DNA of 64,000 nt from positions 33,714,732-33,778,731 of the forward strand of contig NC_026657.2 in assembly GCF_000004075.3 (NCBI RefSeq), written 5' to 3'. Under the pieces are notes generated by a model, which was not told the origin of the DNA, searched no databases, and saw nothing but the letters and a program-made list of their open reading frames with translations. The translations under genes were made by a program, and so were the position numbers. Each line of letters starts with the position of its first letter. The first letter of the stretch is position 1. This DNA is from Cucumis sativus (Eukaryota; Streptophyta; Magnoliopsida; Cucurbitales; Cucurbitaceae). This document shows positions 12,312 through 24,169 of this stretch, one piece after another.

Positions 12312-13337
12312 ATGCCGTCTCTCGGAATTCTTCCCAAAGAAGTGATGATCGAGATTCTCTCCCAACTTCCTCCCGAATCTCTACTTCGTTTCAGGTGCGT
12401 TAACAAATCCTGGAATGCACTGATCAATGACTCTAAATTCGGAGCAAAACACTACTCCAATTCTCAACGGTGCAAACACGTTTTTCTCTGGTGTCCTCGC
12501 ATTGACACAAAGGTAAATACCTTCTCCTTCCTCGAATTACCCCTTTCACTCAATTCATCAATGTCCTTTTTCGATATTGATTTCCCATTGAACGAGTATT
12601 TTCGGTCGGTAGAAATCATTGGGCACTCTCACGGCTTAATTTGCCTCATTGTTCGTCATTGGGACATTTACCTCTGGAATCCCTTGACTAGAGAGTTTCG
12701 TAAACTTCCACCGTCGGTTATAGTCCATCCTCGTGACAGGTACAATTCGTTTATAAAGGCAGTTGGATTTGGGTACGATTCAAAATCTATGGATTTTAAA
12801 GTGGTTAGGTATATGGGTTTAGAAGAACCTGGATTTTATTATACTTCCAAAGTCGAGATTTATGATTTGAGCAAAGATAAATGGAGAGAAATTGAAAGTC
12901 CTTTTCTTACCCATAGATTTTGGAAGCCTTGTTTTAATATGTGTCATGAAGGAACATGTTACTGGTGGGGGCTGAATGAAGAAGGTATCAAGACTCTAGA
13001 GACATTCCACATGAGCGATGAGGTTTTCGGCCAAATTCAGGTACCCAATGATTTCAATGTGATAGATAAGTGTTTAGGGATTTTTAATGGATCCATTGTC
13101 CTGTTTCCTTATCTATATAAAGGATATGATAGAATGTTCAACGTGTGGAAGATGGAGAAAGATGAACTCGGTGGGGTTTCATGGTCAAAAACGACATTGA
13201 CAATTGGGTCGGTTTTTGGAATTGACAAGGCATGGTTGATTGTGAACTCCGAAGCACTTGTTATGGAGGTCAATGAAGGAGGATTGATTTTGTACAATGA
13301 TACTATTGCTACTACTTTTGTTAAGAGTTTGGTATGA
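12312..13337 (+). CDS. SLF-like F-box protein 1 (F-box + FBA_1), C-terminally shortened
   Basis: Single-exon 341-aa protein. The F-box (about 4-44, LPKEVMIEILSQLPPESLLR) should bind SKP1 in an SCF ubiquitin ligase; the rest is an F-box-associated type 1 substrate region with NPLTREFRKLPPS, GFGYDSKSMDFKVVR and KVEIYDLSKDKWREI. This architecture is shared by S-locus F-box (SLF/SFB) proteins and by CPR1/CPR30-type defence F-box proteins, so substrate cannot be told from domains. Compared with copies 2 and 3 it lacks about a dozen codons near the C-terminus (KSQRLKL.. region). A 5-bp loss after KSLV puts a TGA where the others continue to GGNN.TYEF, removing the last 13 residues. The second residue is Pro rather than Ala. 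It may be functional or newly decaying. Confidence 0.85.
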   Translation: MPSLGILPKEVMIEILSQLPPESLLRFRCVNKSWNALINDSKFGAKHYSNSQRCKHVFLWCPRIDTKVNTFSFLELPLSLNSSMSFFDIDFPLNEYFRSVEIIGHSHGLICLIVRHWDIYLWNPLTREFRKLPPSVIVHPRDRYNSFIKAVGFGYDSKSMDFKVVRYMGLEEPGFYYTSKVEIYDLSKDKWREIESPFLTHRFWKPCFNMCHEGTCYWWGLNEEGIKTLETFHMSDEVFGQIQVPNDFNVIDKCLGIFNGSIVLFPYLYKGYDRMFNVWKMEKDELGGVSWSKTTLTIGSVFGIDKAWLIVNSEALVMEVNEGGLILYNDTIATTFVKSLV

Positions 13338-13780
13338 AGGAGGAAATAACATCATTTATGAATTTTGAATTAATCACTTAGCTTTTATACAAAATTCTAT
13401 AAAAATTCACTAGATACTTTAATTCTTCACTAGATACTTTAATCCTTTTAACTTTTTATCGATGTTGTCGTGGTCTTTGTGATATATATATACAAGGAAT
13501 GACATTTATTTTTATTGGGTATGAGGTATTTTAGATGGTTCTACATTTATTTTTGTGTGTGTTGAGGGGTCTGTTTGTGGAAATCAAAAACCAAAATCTG
13601 ATTAATCCATTTGAAAGTTGAGGTAGGTATGATTCTTATTCCAATTGTTGAAGAAAGGAAAAGAAAATGAAAATACCATTAAAGAAACAAAGAAAACACA
13701 CTCAAAAAATAATTGAAAGAATTTAAGAGTTTGAGCAGATAAGAAAGTGGAAAACTAGTAAGGGAATCGGGGAAGAGAAG
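13338..13780. other. 3' flank of F-box gene 1
   Basis: Part of the duplicated unit, also present after F-box gene 3. It contains a direct duplication of about 20 bp (ACTAGATACTTTAAT, twice at about 13,409-13,443). No gene seen. Confidence 0.5.
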
Positions 13781-15260
13781 TCTCAAAAGAAGATTAATAA
13801 TAATAAGCCAAAACCTTGAAATGACAACCAAAGTGGATCTTCAAATGCAACCAAAGTGAAAGTTGATGAGTGATTCGGTGGATCATTGTGGTAATTTCGC
13901 GTATTGATGATGTAAGATGAAGGGAAAGTTCTCGTGGTCTTTGTGAAACCAAAGTGAAGTAGGGAATTTAACCACACAAGTTCACAAGTGGTTGAGGCAA
14001 GCAATCTATATTCAACTTCAGTTGAGGATCAAGATACAACACTCTACCTTTTGGACTTTCAAGAAATGAGGGTGTCTTCCATAAAGATGCAGAAACTAGA
14101 GGTGGATTTCCTGGTTTCATGGCATGATGCCCAGACGGAGACAACAAAGGATTTTACTGGAAGCTCTTTAATTTGTCGGAGAAGTAAGAAATTATTTTCC
14201 TTGGTGAAGACTTTAGATATCTTAGTAGATTGTGAGCAACTACCATATGAGATATGCAGGGTTTAGCCATAAGTTGGCTGAGTTTGTTTACCGCAAAAAC
14301 AAAGTGAGATGGTTAAGTAAAATAATCTTCTAATAATTAGCCTTCCATATGATGAAGGGTGTCATCTAGAACAATCTTTTGAACTCTTTAATTTTACGTG
14401 AGGGTCCATATTGGAATTGAAAGAAGTTTAGTTGCTAGCAGCCCAACATCTTGTAGTACCTATGTAGTGTAATATCTTTATGGATATTCCTCCCTTGGAT
14501 CAAGCAAGTTCTAGAGTACCCAAGAAATATACCCGAGGGGGCTAAGGTTCTTGAGTTTAAACTTTTCATGTTGTAAGGTCTTAACTTGACTGATCTTGCT
14601 AAGACATCCTTAGTTCTCAATCCAAAGATCTAAACTATTAACGTAGCAATAACTTTTGAAATAAGAAACTAACACCTTATATTAATTTAGATTAACCAAG
14701 AGAAAGTTATGATTATGTTAAATTGAATAACTTGCATGCATTCTATCACAAGAATTGCAAATTAAGGAAAAACTCTCAAAATGAGATTTTAAATTGCATT
14801 TATCAAAAGTCTTGTGCTTACAAATGAAATGATAAAGACATTATATAGACTTGTAGAGATTCTATCCTAATTAATGGTAGTTACCATAACTTGTTAAATT
14901 AAAACAAATGAAAATACAATAAAATTGTGATATTAAGTAAGTCGTGAAGTTTTCAAATTGTTGGTTTCAAGGAATGTCTACCCATAGTCCACTTCAATTG
15001 AGAAAACATTGACATTCAATACTTCAATTGAGGACGATCTGACATTATCCATTCTTGTACATGAAAAATGAATGATTCATTAATCTTTGATGTCTTTGAT
15101 TTTGTAATTGGCTTGTATTGAACATCACGATTCTTATTAGATATGTTGTTCATTTGCTCCCGTTATGACTACGTCATCAACATACACTAACAAGACAACG
15201 AGTGTTCTCCTTTTTCATGAACAAATAAGGAGTAATCAACTTTTGCATTGAGTAAAACCA
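13780..15260 (-). mobile_element. Ty1/Copia retrotransposon relic (RT and RNase H parts)
   Basis: Minus-strand translation shows the Copia reverse-transcriptase motif LLVYVDDVVITG at the right and RNase H-like sequence (ASTTCELVWLNSLL) at the left. It is an old, broken fossil with many interruptions. No pair of LTRs is recognised. The left part is shared with the copy downstream of F-box gene 3, so it predates the duplication. Confidence 0.65.
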
Positions 15261-16424
15261 AGAGCTATCAGGGGAGAATTTTGCATACTACGTGGTTATT
15301 TTTTATTTTCATTTTACACAATATGATATTTAAATAAGGAGTTGGTATATTACAATAATAAAAAAAACCATAAAATTTGAGTAAAATAATATGTGCCTCA
15401 TTCTCTCTTAACATATGATAAAATAAGCATGCATCATAAACACAAACTTTCTAAACTTATATTAGAATGGTATGTACCTTAAACACATACTATTTAAATC
15501 CACGTTAAGATAGTATTTACTTTTATCATAGACGATTCACCTTCATATACATATGATTATTACTCTATATATAGATTATAATAACTAAACATATGATTAA
15601 CCAAACATTAAATGTTTAAATTTTAAATTCATTTCAAAAAAATGTTTAGAAGGAAATGTATTATTGAAAAACATTTTCTTCTTAATTCAATAGACCCTAA
15701 GTAATCTAAACCAAACACATCCTTAGTTAAAAGTTTTCTAGTTGCATCTTGCCTTATTACCTATCATGATTTTGCTAATTTTTGTATGTAATATTTCAAT
15801 ATTGAAATTATACTGTAAATTTTTAGCAAATTTTTGTTTCACACAATTTCAAATGAGTTTTCCAATTATCAAAATAGAATTTTCATTATTTTAAAATTTT
15901 GATATATCAAATTTTGCAGATAAGATAAATAGATTTTTCAAATTAATTCAGCATTTAAAATTTTTGATACATATCAAATTTTGGAGATAAGATTTGAGAT
16001 ATATATAGAATTTCAGTTTTAATGTTGCCTAAGATTTTACTGAAAAAGCTCAAATATATGGAATTTAGTTGTAAAATATGTCCAAGATTTCAGGGATAAA
16101 GTTCAAATATATATAAATGTGTTATTTTGTTCATCGACATTCACTTGCCAATTCTTTACCAAAATCCTTATGTAAAATATTGTAAATCTTATATAGAATT
16201 CATATTTACAGAAATTTTAAAATTGATTTAGTGATTATCTAAATAAATAATTTCTCGGTTATCTTATGGTGTTAAAGATTTGAAAAGATAATGGTAAGAA
16301 ACATTTGAATTTTGTTACCCTAAACCTACTACGTACAGGAAGATCTGCCGTAGAAGAAGACCCAAATGATGAAAAGAATAACAAATCTTTTAACTAAATC
16401 TCCGCTAGGGGAGCTGAACGAATG

Positions 16425-16431
16425 TTTATAA
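16425..16431 (+). promoter_or_regulatory. TATA-like box of F-box gene 2
   Basis: TTTATAA 64 nt before the ATG, at the same relative place as in genes 1 and 3. Confidence 0.45.
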
Positions 16432-16494
16432 TTGTGCTTACTTTGTTTGCTCACATTTCTCATCATTCTCCAAAATTTCCTTGTCTAAATTCTA

Positions 16495-17595
16495 ATGGCC
16501 TCTCTCGGAATTCTTCCAGAAGAAGTGATGATCGAGATTCTCTCCCAACTTCCGCCGGAATCTCTCCTTCGTTTCAAGTGCGTTAACAAATCCTGGAATG
16601 CACTGATCAATGACTATAAATTCGGAGCAAAACACTATTCCAATTCTCGTCGGCGCAAACATGTTTTTCTCTGGTGTCCTCGCATGGACACAGAGGTAAA
16701 TACCTTCTCCTTCCTGGAATTACCTCTCTCACTCAATTCATCAGTGTCCTTTTTCGATATCGATTTCTCATTGAACGAGTATTTTCGGTCAATAGAAATC
16801 ATTGGCCATTCTCATGGATTAATTTGCCTCAGCGTTTGCCATTGGGACATTTATTTGTGGAATCCCTTGACTACAGAGTTTCGTAAACTTCCGCCGTCGA
16901 TTATTCTCCATCCTCGTGACAGCTACAGTTCGTTTACGAGGGCTATTGGATTTGGGTATGATTCAAAATCTATGGATTTTAAAGTGGTTAGGTTTATGGG
17001 TTTTGCAAAAGAACCTGAATTTTATTACCGAACAAGAGTAGAAATCTATGATTTGACCAAAGATAGATGGAGAGAAATTGAAAGTCCTTTTCTTGGTCAT
17101 AGATTTTGGAAGCCTTGTTTTAATATGTGTCACGAAGGAACATGTTACTGGTGGGGACTTAGTGAGGAAGGTATCGAGACTCTAGAGACGTTCGACATGA
17201 GCGATGAGGTTTTCGGCCAAATTTCGATACCGGAGGATTTTGATGTGATTGCTGACGGCCCAAAGTGTTTAGGTGTTTTTAATGGATCCATTGTCGTGTT
17301 TCCTTATCCATATAAAGGATATGATACAATGTTCAACGTGTGGCGAATGGGGAAAGATGAATTTGGTGGAGTTTCATGGTCAAAGATATTGACAATTGGG
17401 TCTGTTTTCGGAATTGAGAAGGCATGGTGGATTGTGAACTCGGATGAACTTTTTATGGAGATCAACAAAGAAGGATTGATTTCGTATAATAATAGTAAAA
17501 GCCAATGCTTGAAGCTTCCAACCAGTTGCTTTGCTACTGCTTTTGTTAAGAGTTTGATATCGATAAATAGAGGTAACCTCATTTATGAATTTTGA
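16495..17595 (+). CDS. SLF-like F-box protein 2 (F-box + FBA_1)
   Basis: Intronless 366-aa protein, very similar to copies 1 and 3. The F-box is at about 4-44 (LPEEVMIEILSQLPPESLL). The FBA region follows with GHSHGLICL, WNPLTTEFRKLPPS, GFGYDSKSMDFKVVR, VEIYDLTKDRWREIESP, CFNMCHEGTCYWWG and a C-terminus AFVKSLISINRGNLIYEF. It is expected to be the substrate receptor of an SCF E3 ligase in cytosol or nucleus. The start is the first ATG after the TATA-like box, in good context (GGC follows), and is shared by all copies. The frame is unbroken. Homology to pollen SLF proteins is of the whole-family kind; a defence-type F-box is the alternative. Confidence 0.88.
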   Translation: MASLGILPEEVMIEILSQLPPESLLRFKCVNKSWNALINDYKFGAKHYSNSRRRKHVFLWCPRMDTEVNTFSFLELPLSLNSSVSFFDIDFSLNEYFRSIEIIGHSHGLICLSVCHWDIYLWNPLTTEFRKLPPSIILHPRDSYSSFTRAIGFGYDSKSMDFKVVRFMGFAKEPEFYYRTRVEIYDLTKDRWREIESPFLGHRFWKPCFNMCHEGTCYWWGLSEEGIETLETFDMSDEVFGQISIPEDFDVIADGPKCLGVFNGSIVVFPYPYKGYDTMFNVWRMGKDEFGGVSWSKILTIGSVFGIEKAWWIVNSDELFMEINKEGLISYNNSKSQCLKLPTSCFATAFVKSLISINRGNLIYEF

Positions 17596-17896
17596 ACTTA
17601 TGCTTTAGCTTTTACACAAAAATCAGGTTTGTTGTTTACTTTGTGTTGACAATACTCGTGGTCTTTGCCATATATATAAGGAATGACATTTATTTCTATT
17701 GTCAGAAGTATTTTAGATGGTTCTACAGGCAAAATTATTAGAATTTCTGTCTAAACAGTAAATGATTACTTTTCCTACAATTTTCTTGTTTATTAATAAA
17801 ATTGTCAAAAATAGAACATTTTCCAAATATTTACTTCTCATAAAAAAAGTTAAAAAATTTCTATCTATTATTTTGATTCTCTTCAAGAAACCACAA

Positions 17897-20442
17897 TTGC
17901 CTCATATTCTGGACTCCACTCTTCTTAATCAATCCCATTCACAATGCCCATCATCTTCCAGCCAATCTCATTGATTATTCCATATAAACCCCAGCCTCCC
18001 TCGATGTTTTAAGTTCCCAAGCATATCCATGACTAACTGTGACCACACGACCTGCTGTCTTTAAACCAGCTGCAAAGATATTGAAGTGTTCACCACCAAC
18101 AGGATCATACAACTTGAAATGATCGATATAATGTTCTGGAAGATCCACATGATAAAAATCATCAACTGGTCCCCGGCCCTGTACGATCAAGAAATGTGGT
18201 GAAATACAGGCGTTGGTTTTTAGGAATTTGAGTCCAAGGATAGTTGTAAGCTTGTAACTATCCTTTAGGTCTTGCCCTTGAATTGAACCATTGTTTTCTT
18301 ATTTTTTTAAGCAGTGGTTTTGTAAGTCTCTTTCGTATTCCTTCATTTATTCTCAATAAAGGCTGGTTTCTAAAACCCAAATATATATGTATGTGTGTGT
18401 GAATGTGTGTATAATGAATAAATAAATAATCATCAGCCAGAGAACCATGATCAAGGGTTGGAACGTCTACTTAAAATTTCCATACAAGAGCAACGAATGC
18501 ACTTCATCTAAATTCCATCTTCCTCCACTCAAATGTTGATTGAAATGTTTGAGCTTCACTGACAATGAAAAGAACTATGACTGAATTGAATAAAATGCAC
18601 CAAACTATATGACATACCTGGTGAGCTATGTTGTGAATTACGAGGATCGATCTTGTAAATTTCATAATACCATTGTCTCTATAATATGCTTTCAAATATA
18701 CAGATAACAATGCAGTATGCCAATCATTTGCAACGAAAACAAAATTCCCATCTCCACAGCATACACCACCACATGAGACATACCAGGGAACCTGGAAAAA
18801 ATGAAGTAAAACATTACTTTCAAATAACATATGATCTGCTTTTTAGCTGTACTACAAAAAAGTGAGTTATCATTGTAACCTTTCGTGCTTGTTAACCAGA
18901 ATCCATTCCCAGTTCTTGTGTGTTTTAGTTGTGTTCCGCTTATCACTAGTTTATTACCTTGCAAAGTGGAAAGGAGAGAGACCTCATTGATCATTTACAG
19001 CCCATTTTGAATAAAGCAGCCACTTGGTGTAAGAGACATCATTTGTCATTATTTGCTTACCAATATTTGTGCTAATTGAAAGAGATTTTCGTTAACTCCA
19101 TCCTTGGGTGTCCCTTACTATTGTATATTCCATTGCATTGATGAAATTTGTTTCCCTATCAAATAAATATACATATCTAAATAGATATACATTTTCACCA
19201 GTATTACCTCAATTGCTGACTTGCCAAAAGAGTATCATACGTACCCTTTAATATATCCTGAACAAAAGAGCATTTAAGACGTGAATACTTGAAAATGATA
19301 ATAAATTAATTGCTTTAATGATAAATTGGAGGGTAATAAGATTTGGCGAAGACTATGTCAATGTAGTGCCTTAAGAAATTTGTAGCGAGAAGAAAGAAGG
19401 CAAATCACTGATATTTCAAAGATGAAGAAACATAATAGGCCAAAGAAAAATTAAAATATTGTATTTCCAGTGAAGTTGGATAGGGCACCATTGTATTTAT
19501 GCAGAAAAATTAGGCTAGAGGCAATGAAATTGAAGATAAACTAAGGTCACGTAGTGAATTATACATGGCAATAAAATGGATCATGCGATATCAGATTGAA
19601 ATCATCTTTGAACCAAAAATATAACTATTAAACCAAGGTGATCCCCAAGGATAACTTGCGAAGGTAAAATAACAGGTGCCATCATCTTACCAGACGACCT
19701 CCTCCATATATATTCTGCTCCCTGTTGTGAAACATGCTGTTGTCAATGAAGACAAAGTCCACTCCATATACATATGTTTGGAAATATGAAACTTCGTGGT
19801 CCTGCAAGATGAAAAATTCATATATAGGTGATAAAATACTGGAAAATTGAACTTAACATTACAGCTCAAAGTAAAAGTTCTTGCACCTGTCCGTGCACTT
19901 TATATCTTGTTCGAACATTTGTATCTTGGAGGCCGGCATAATTTGCATATCGAGGTACTATAACCTACAAAGAAGAAATGAAATATAAATGGGGACCAGA
20001 GCTCAGACTAACATATATAATTAAAGTAGTTCCTTTAGTTAAGAAACAATTACAACTAATATTGGCGTTTGTAGTAGGATTGTTAAATGCATCTTTTCTA
20101 TTTTTTTGTTTAAAGAGCCTAAAAGAACTGGCTGACGAAAATGTTTCTGATGGATGCAAGAGGAAATTTTTTATGTATGCGTGAAAAGTACTATCATAAC
20201 CCTATGCCCACGAAGTGTTTTTCTTTGAGCTGCCTATCCTTGGAATCTTGAAGAATATCGGAAGATTTTGTCTTTGAACTGCTTTTCAGCTGATCTTTGG
20301 TGTCTGTCTTCAACTTCAGAAAATTTAGTCTCTGAACTTCCTTTAAGCTGATCTTTGGGGATCAGGAAGAATATCAGAATATGTTGTCTTTGAACTTCCT
20401 TTCAGCTGATCTTTGGGATCTGCACTATATATTTTCTTCATA
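17897..20442 (-). pseudogene. Truncated, decayed copy of SS2
   Basis: Exon and intron order match SS2 on the same strand. Part of exon 8 is at about 17,902-18,182, exon 7 at 18,618-18,791 (still open), a scrambled exon 6 at about 19,206-19,258, exon 5 at about 19,693-19,803, exon 4 at about 19,892-19,970, and a stub of exon 3 ending near 20,213 fused directly to the repeat-bearing part of exon 2 (about 20,215-20,442). Missing are exon 1, the start of exon 2, its end with intron 2 and most of exon 3, and the distal two thirds of exon 8. A 1-bp loss near 18,003 shifts the frame of exon 8, and exon 6 has small insertions. Introns are retained, so the copy came from a DNA-level duplication, not retrotransposition. 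It lies between F-box genes 2 and 3, mirroring SS2 beside F-box gene 1. Confidence 0.92.
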
Positions 20443-20734
20443 TACATATTATTCTTACTCCATGTATAGATTATAACAACCATACACACTATTATAATTA
20501 CCAACTTTAGTCAAAATAACCTCTTTAGACTTTTCATAGTTAGACATTTATTGTTTCTCTCATCCTACGCACTGTCCTCTTGAAAATTGAATGTAAATAT
20601 GATATTCAAAAGTTGAATGACAATAAGGTTTTTAAAAATGTCAATCATAGAAATTTTTTTGAGTTTTATGCCATTTTGTGATTTTTTTTTGTAAAATTGT
20701 CAGAAAATAACCCAAACGAGGTTTCATTACTTAG

Positions 20735-21502
20735 GATCAGTAGCCACACTAAGCATCCTCACGCCCTTATCATCTCCAAATATATATCCAATAAAACATA
20801 AGGGATACAAAGTTCACGATCAGTACAAAAGAGCTAGAGAGAAGTCCAAAAATAGCAAAACTAACAAAAAAACATTGATGTTTAAAGCAATAGATGATGG
20901 AGAATAATTATTGAAAAGCTTGTTGTTTGATGACCAGAGATCAGTGAGGTTGCAAATGTTCTCTCCCATTAGGTTTAAAGAAGTGAGGTGGTTGTTGTTG
21001 AAGAGTCTCCTATTTCTTTCCAACCAAATATCCGAGATGGTGGCGACCAAGATATTATAGCGAATCACACCCGGCCCTTTTGAGATTTGGTATCTATAGA
21101 GCAAATACGTTTACAATGATCTCTTGGGCAGTTGAAGGTGTTTTCCACCTAGTGTGAACCTTTATATTATTGTTCCATAAAGACAGAGCCGAGGGACATA
21201 TGAAGAACATGTGATATGAAGTTTCGTTACTATTTTTACACATTATGCACCAATTTGGGTTGAGACATAGATTTTTGAGTCTGCTGAATCATCTCAGTAG
21301 TGAGGATCCCTTTGTGAATGGTGGTCCATATGAAAAACTTATATGTTTTAGGGATTTTAAACTTTCATAAAGGCATGTATGGAAAGCTCTCATAGGAGGA
21401 AATATTTAAAGCAAGATTAACAGAATGGACAGAAAAATGGCCACTGCTGTTGAGCTTCCAAATGTGTTGTCCATGCAACTGTTATCAGATGGGGCTATCC
21501 GT
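20735..21502 (-). mobile_element. LINE relic (zf-RVT and C-terminal tail) inserted in F-box unit 3
   Basis: Minus-strand translation gives LVHNV..KNSNETSYHMFFICPSALSLW (zinc-knuckle RVT region) and then ISDIWLERNRRLFNN, the common end of plant LINE ORF2 proteins. Comparison with unit 1, where GTTTCA and ATTGGTTCATC are only about 50 bp apart (about 11,711-11,775), shows the empty site. The copy is 5'-truncated and carries frame changes. It inserted after the units were duplicated, or into this unit only. Confidence 0.75.
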
Positions 21503-22257
21503 TCAAATACCTTCTTTTATTGGTTCATCTTAGATGAGATGGATGGCTGAGATTTAGTTAAAAGTTTTCTTGTTTTCTTGATGCATCTCTCCTTATTACC
21601 CATCAAGATTTGCTAATTTTTGTATGTAATCTTTCAATACTGAAATTATACTGTAAATTTTTAGCGAATTTTTGTTTCACAAAATTTCAAATGAGTTTTC
21701 CAATTATCAAAATAGAATTTTCAAATAGATTCATTATTTTAAAATTTTGGTATATATCAAATTTTGCAGAGAAGATAATAGAATTTTCAAATTAATGCAA
21801 CGTTTTAAAATTTTGATATAGATCAAATTTTGGAGATAAGATTTGAGATATATAAAGAATTTCGGTGTCGAGGGTGCCTAAGATTTTAATGAAAAAGCTC
21901 AGATATATAGAATTTCAGTGATAAAGTTCAAATATATAATGTGTTATTTTGTCCATCCAGATTCACATCATTTTCTGCCAATTCTATACCAAAACAAAAC
22001 CCTTATATAGAATATTGTAAATCTTATTTAGAATTTATATTTACACAAATTTTAAATTGATTTAGTGATTATCTAAATTAATAATTTCTCAGTTATCTTA
22101 TGGTGTTAAAGATTTGAAAAGATTATGGTAAGAAACATTTGAATTTTTTTACCCTAAACCTATTTCGTATGGGAAAATCTGCCGTAGAAGAAGACCCAAA
22201 TGATGAAAAAATAATAAATCTTTTAACTAAATCTCAGGTACCGGAGCTGAACGAATG

Positions 22258-22264
22258 TTTATAA
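22258..22264 (+). promoter_or_regulatory. TATA-like box of F-box gene 3
   Basis: TTTATAA 64 nt before the ATG, conserved with genes 1 and 2. Confidence 0.45.
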
Positions 22265-22327
22265 GTGTGCTTAGTTTGTTTGCTCATATTTCTCACCATT
22301 CTCCAAAATTTTCTTGTTTAAATTCTA

Positions 22328-23425
22328 ATGGCGTCTCTCGGAACTCTTCCCGAAGAAGTGATGATCGAGATTCTCTCTCAACTTCCACCGGAATCTCTCC
22401 TTCGTTTCAAGTGCGTTAACAAATCCTGGAATGCACTGATCAATGACTCTAAATTCGGATCAAAACACTATTCCAATTCTCGTCGGCGCAAACACGTTTT
22501 TCTCTGGTGTCCTCGCATTGACACAGAGGTAAATACCTTTTCCTTCCTGGAATTACCCCTCTCACTGAATTCATCAGTGTCCTTTTTCGATATAGATTTC
22601 CCATTAAACGAGTATTTTCGATGGGTAGAAATTATTGGCCATTCTCACGGCTTAATTTGTCTCACTGTTCGTCATTGGGACATTTTTCTCTGGAATCCCT
22701 TGACCAGAGAGTTTCGTAAACTTCCGCCGTCGATTATTCTCCATCCTTCTGACATGTACAGTTCTTTTACAAGGGCCGTTGGATTTGGGTATGATTCAAA
22801 ATCTATGGATTTTAAAGTGGTTAGGTTTATGGGTTTTACAGAAGAACCTGAATTGTATTACTGTTCCAGAGTGGAAATTTATGAATTGAGCAAAGATAGA
22901 TGGAGAGAAATTGAGAGCCCTTTTCTTGGGCATAGATTTTGGAAGCCTTGTTTTAATATGTGTCACGAAGGAATGTGTTCCTGGTGTGGGCTTAGTGAAG
23001 AAGGTACCGAGATTCTAGAGACATTCGACATCAGCGATGAGGTTTTCGGTCAAATTCAGTTACCTGATGATTTTGATGTGATGGATAAGTGTTTAGGGGT
23101 TTTTAATGGATCCATTGTTCTGTTTCCTTGTCCATATAAAGGATACGATAGAATGTTCAACTTGTGGGAGATGAAGAAAGATGAATTCGGTGAGGTTTCA
23201 TGGTCAAAGAAGTTATTGACAATTGGATCTGTTTTCGAAATTGAGAAGGCATGGTGGATTGTGAACTCCGATGAACTTTTTTTGGAGGTCAACCAAGGAC
23301 GATTAATTTTGTACAATGATACTAAAAGTCAACGCTTGAAGCTTTCAGATAGTTGTTTTGCTACTGTTTTTGTTAAGAGTTTGGTATCGGTGAAGGGAGG
23401 AAATAACATTACTTATGAATTTTGA
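22328..23425 (+). CDS. SLF-like F-box protein 3 (F-box + FBA_1)
   Basis: Intronless 365-aa protein with the same plan as copies 1 and 2: F-box about 4-44, then FBA_1 with GHSHGLICL, WNPLTREFRKLPPS, GFGYDSKSMDFKVVR, VEIYELSKDRWREIESP and a C-terminus FVKSLVSVKGGNNITYEF. The region around residues 210-235 (CHEGMCSWCGLSEEGTEI) differs most from copy 2 (CHEGTCYWWGLSEEGIET), which could alter substrate choice. It is open throughout and starts at the conserved ATGGC. Role inferred: SCF substrate receptor. Upstream lies a LINE relic, so distal regulatory DNA differs from copies 1 and 2. Confidence 0.88.
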   Translation: MASLGTLPEEVMIEILSQLPPESLLRFKCVNKSWNALINDSKFGSKHYSNSRRRKHVFLWCPRIDTEVNTFSFLELPLSLNSSVSFFDIDFPLNEYFRWVEIIGHSHGLICLTVRHWDIFLWNPLTREFRKLPPSIILHPSDMYSSFTRAVGFGYDSKSMDFKVVRFMGFTEEPELYYCSRVEIYELSKDRWREIESPFLGHRFWKPCFNMCHEGMCSWCGLSEEGTEILETFDISDEVFGQIQLPDDFDVMDKCLGVFNGSIVLFPCPYKGYDRMFNLWEMKKDEFGEVSWSKKLLTIGSVFEIEKAWWIVNSDELFLEVNQGRLILYNDTKSQRLKLSDSCFATVFVKSLVSVKGGNNITYEF

Positions 23426-24169
23426 ATTGATGTCTTAGCTTTTACACAAAGATCACTCGATACTTAATTCTTTAAAATTTCTTAAAGCAAGGTTTGTTGT
23501 TTACTTTGTCAATATTGATAGTTCTCATGGTCTTTGTGAGTGATATATATATAAGGAATTATTTCTATCGCCACGAGGAATGACAAATATTTTTATTGGT
23601 ACAGAATATTTTGAATGGTTCAACATTTATTTTTGTGTGTGTTCATGGGTTTGTCTGTGGAAATCAAACACCAAAGTCTGAAATCCATTTTTAAGCTGAG
23701 GTAGGTAGGATTCTTATTGTAGTAACACGTTTAATGAATTCCAATTGTTGAAGAAAGGAAAAGAAAATGAAAATACCATTAAAAGAACAAAGAAAACACA
23801 CTCAAAAAATAATTGAAAGAATATTGACGAGTTTGGGCAGATAAGAAAGTGGAAAACTAGTAAGGGAATCGGGGAAGAGAAGTCTCAAAAGAAGATTAAT
23901 AATAATAAGCCAAAACCTTCAAAATGATAACCAAAGTGGATCTTCAAATGCAACCAAAGTGAAAGTTGACGAGTGGTTCGGTGGATCATTTTGCTAATTT
24001 CGCATATTGATGATGTAAGATGAAGGGGAAAAAAACGTTAGTTTTAAAAACGTGAAACCAAAGTTCGTTTGCATACTCATGAAAAGGTACAAAATAACCT
24101 AATTTATTAGTATTAAAGTTGGACACTAGAAGACAAATAATAGGCTTGATATTGATAATTTTTGATTTA

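Larger units (their letters stand above)
10850..14160 (+). repeat. F-box duplication unit 1
   Basis: The flanks of the first F-box gene match those of the other two. The upstream part (about 10,860-11,130) resembles 15,290-15,530, and 11,570-11,880 resembles 20,580-20,730 plus 21,500-21,900. The downstream part (13,560-14,140) resembles 23,630-24,700 with gaps. The gene and 1-2 kb of flank were therefore copied together. Borders are by eye. Confidence 0.7.
15290..17740 (+). repeat. F-box duplication unit 2
   Basis: Upstream sequence matches unit 1 (10,860-11,130) and unit 3 (about 15,540-16,490 against 20,440-22,327, with a LINE insertion in unit 3). Homology continues through the gene and a short 3' flank. 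It ends before the SS2 pseudogene. Confidence 0.7.
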
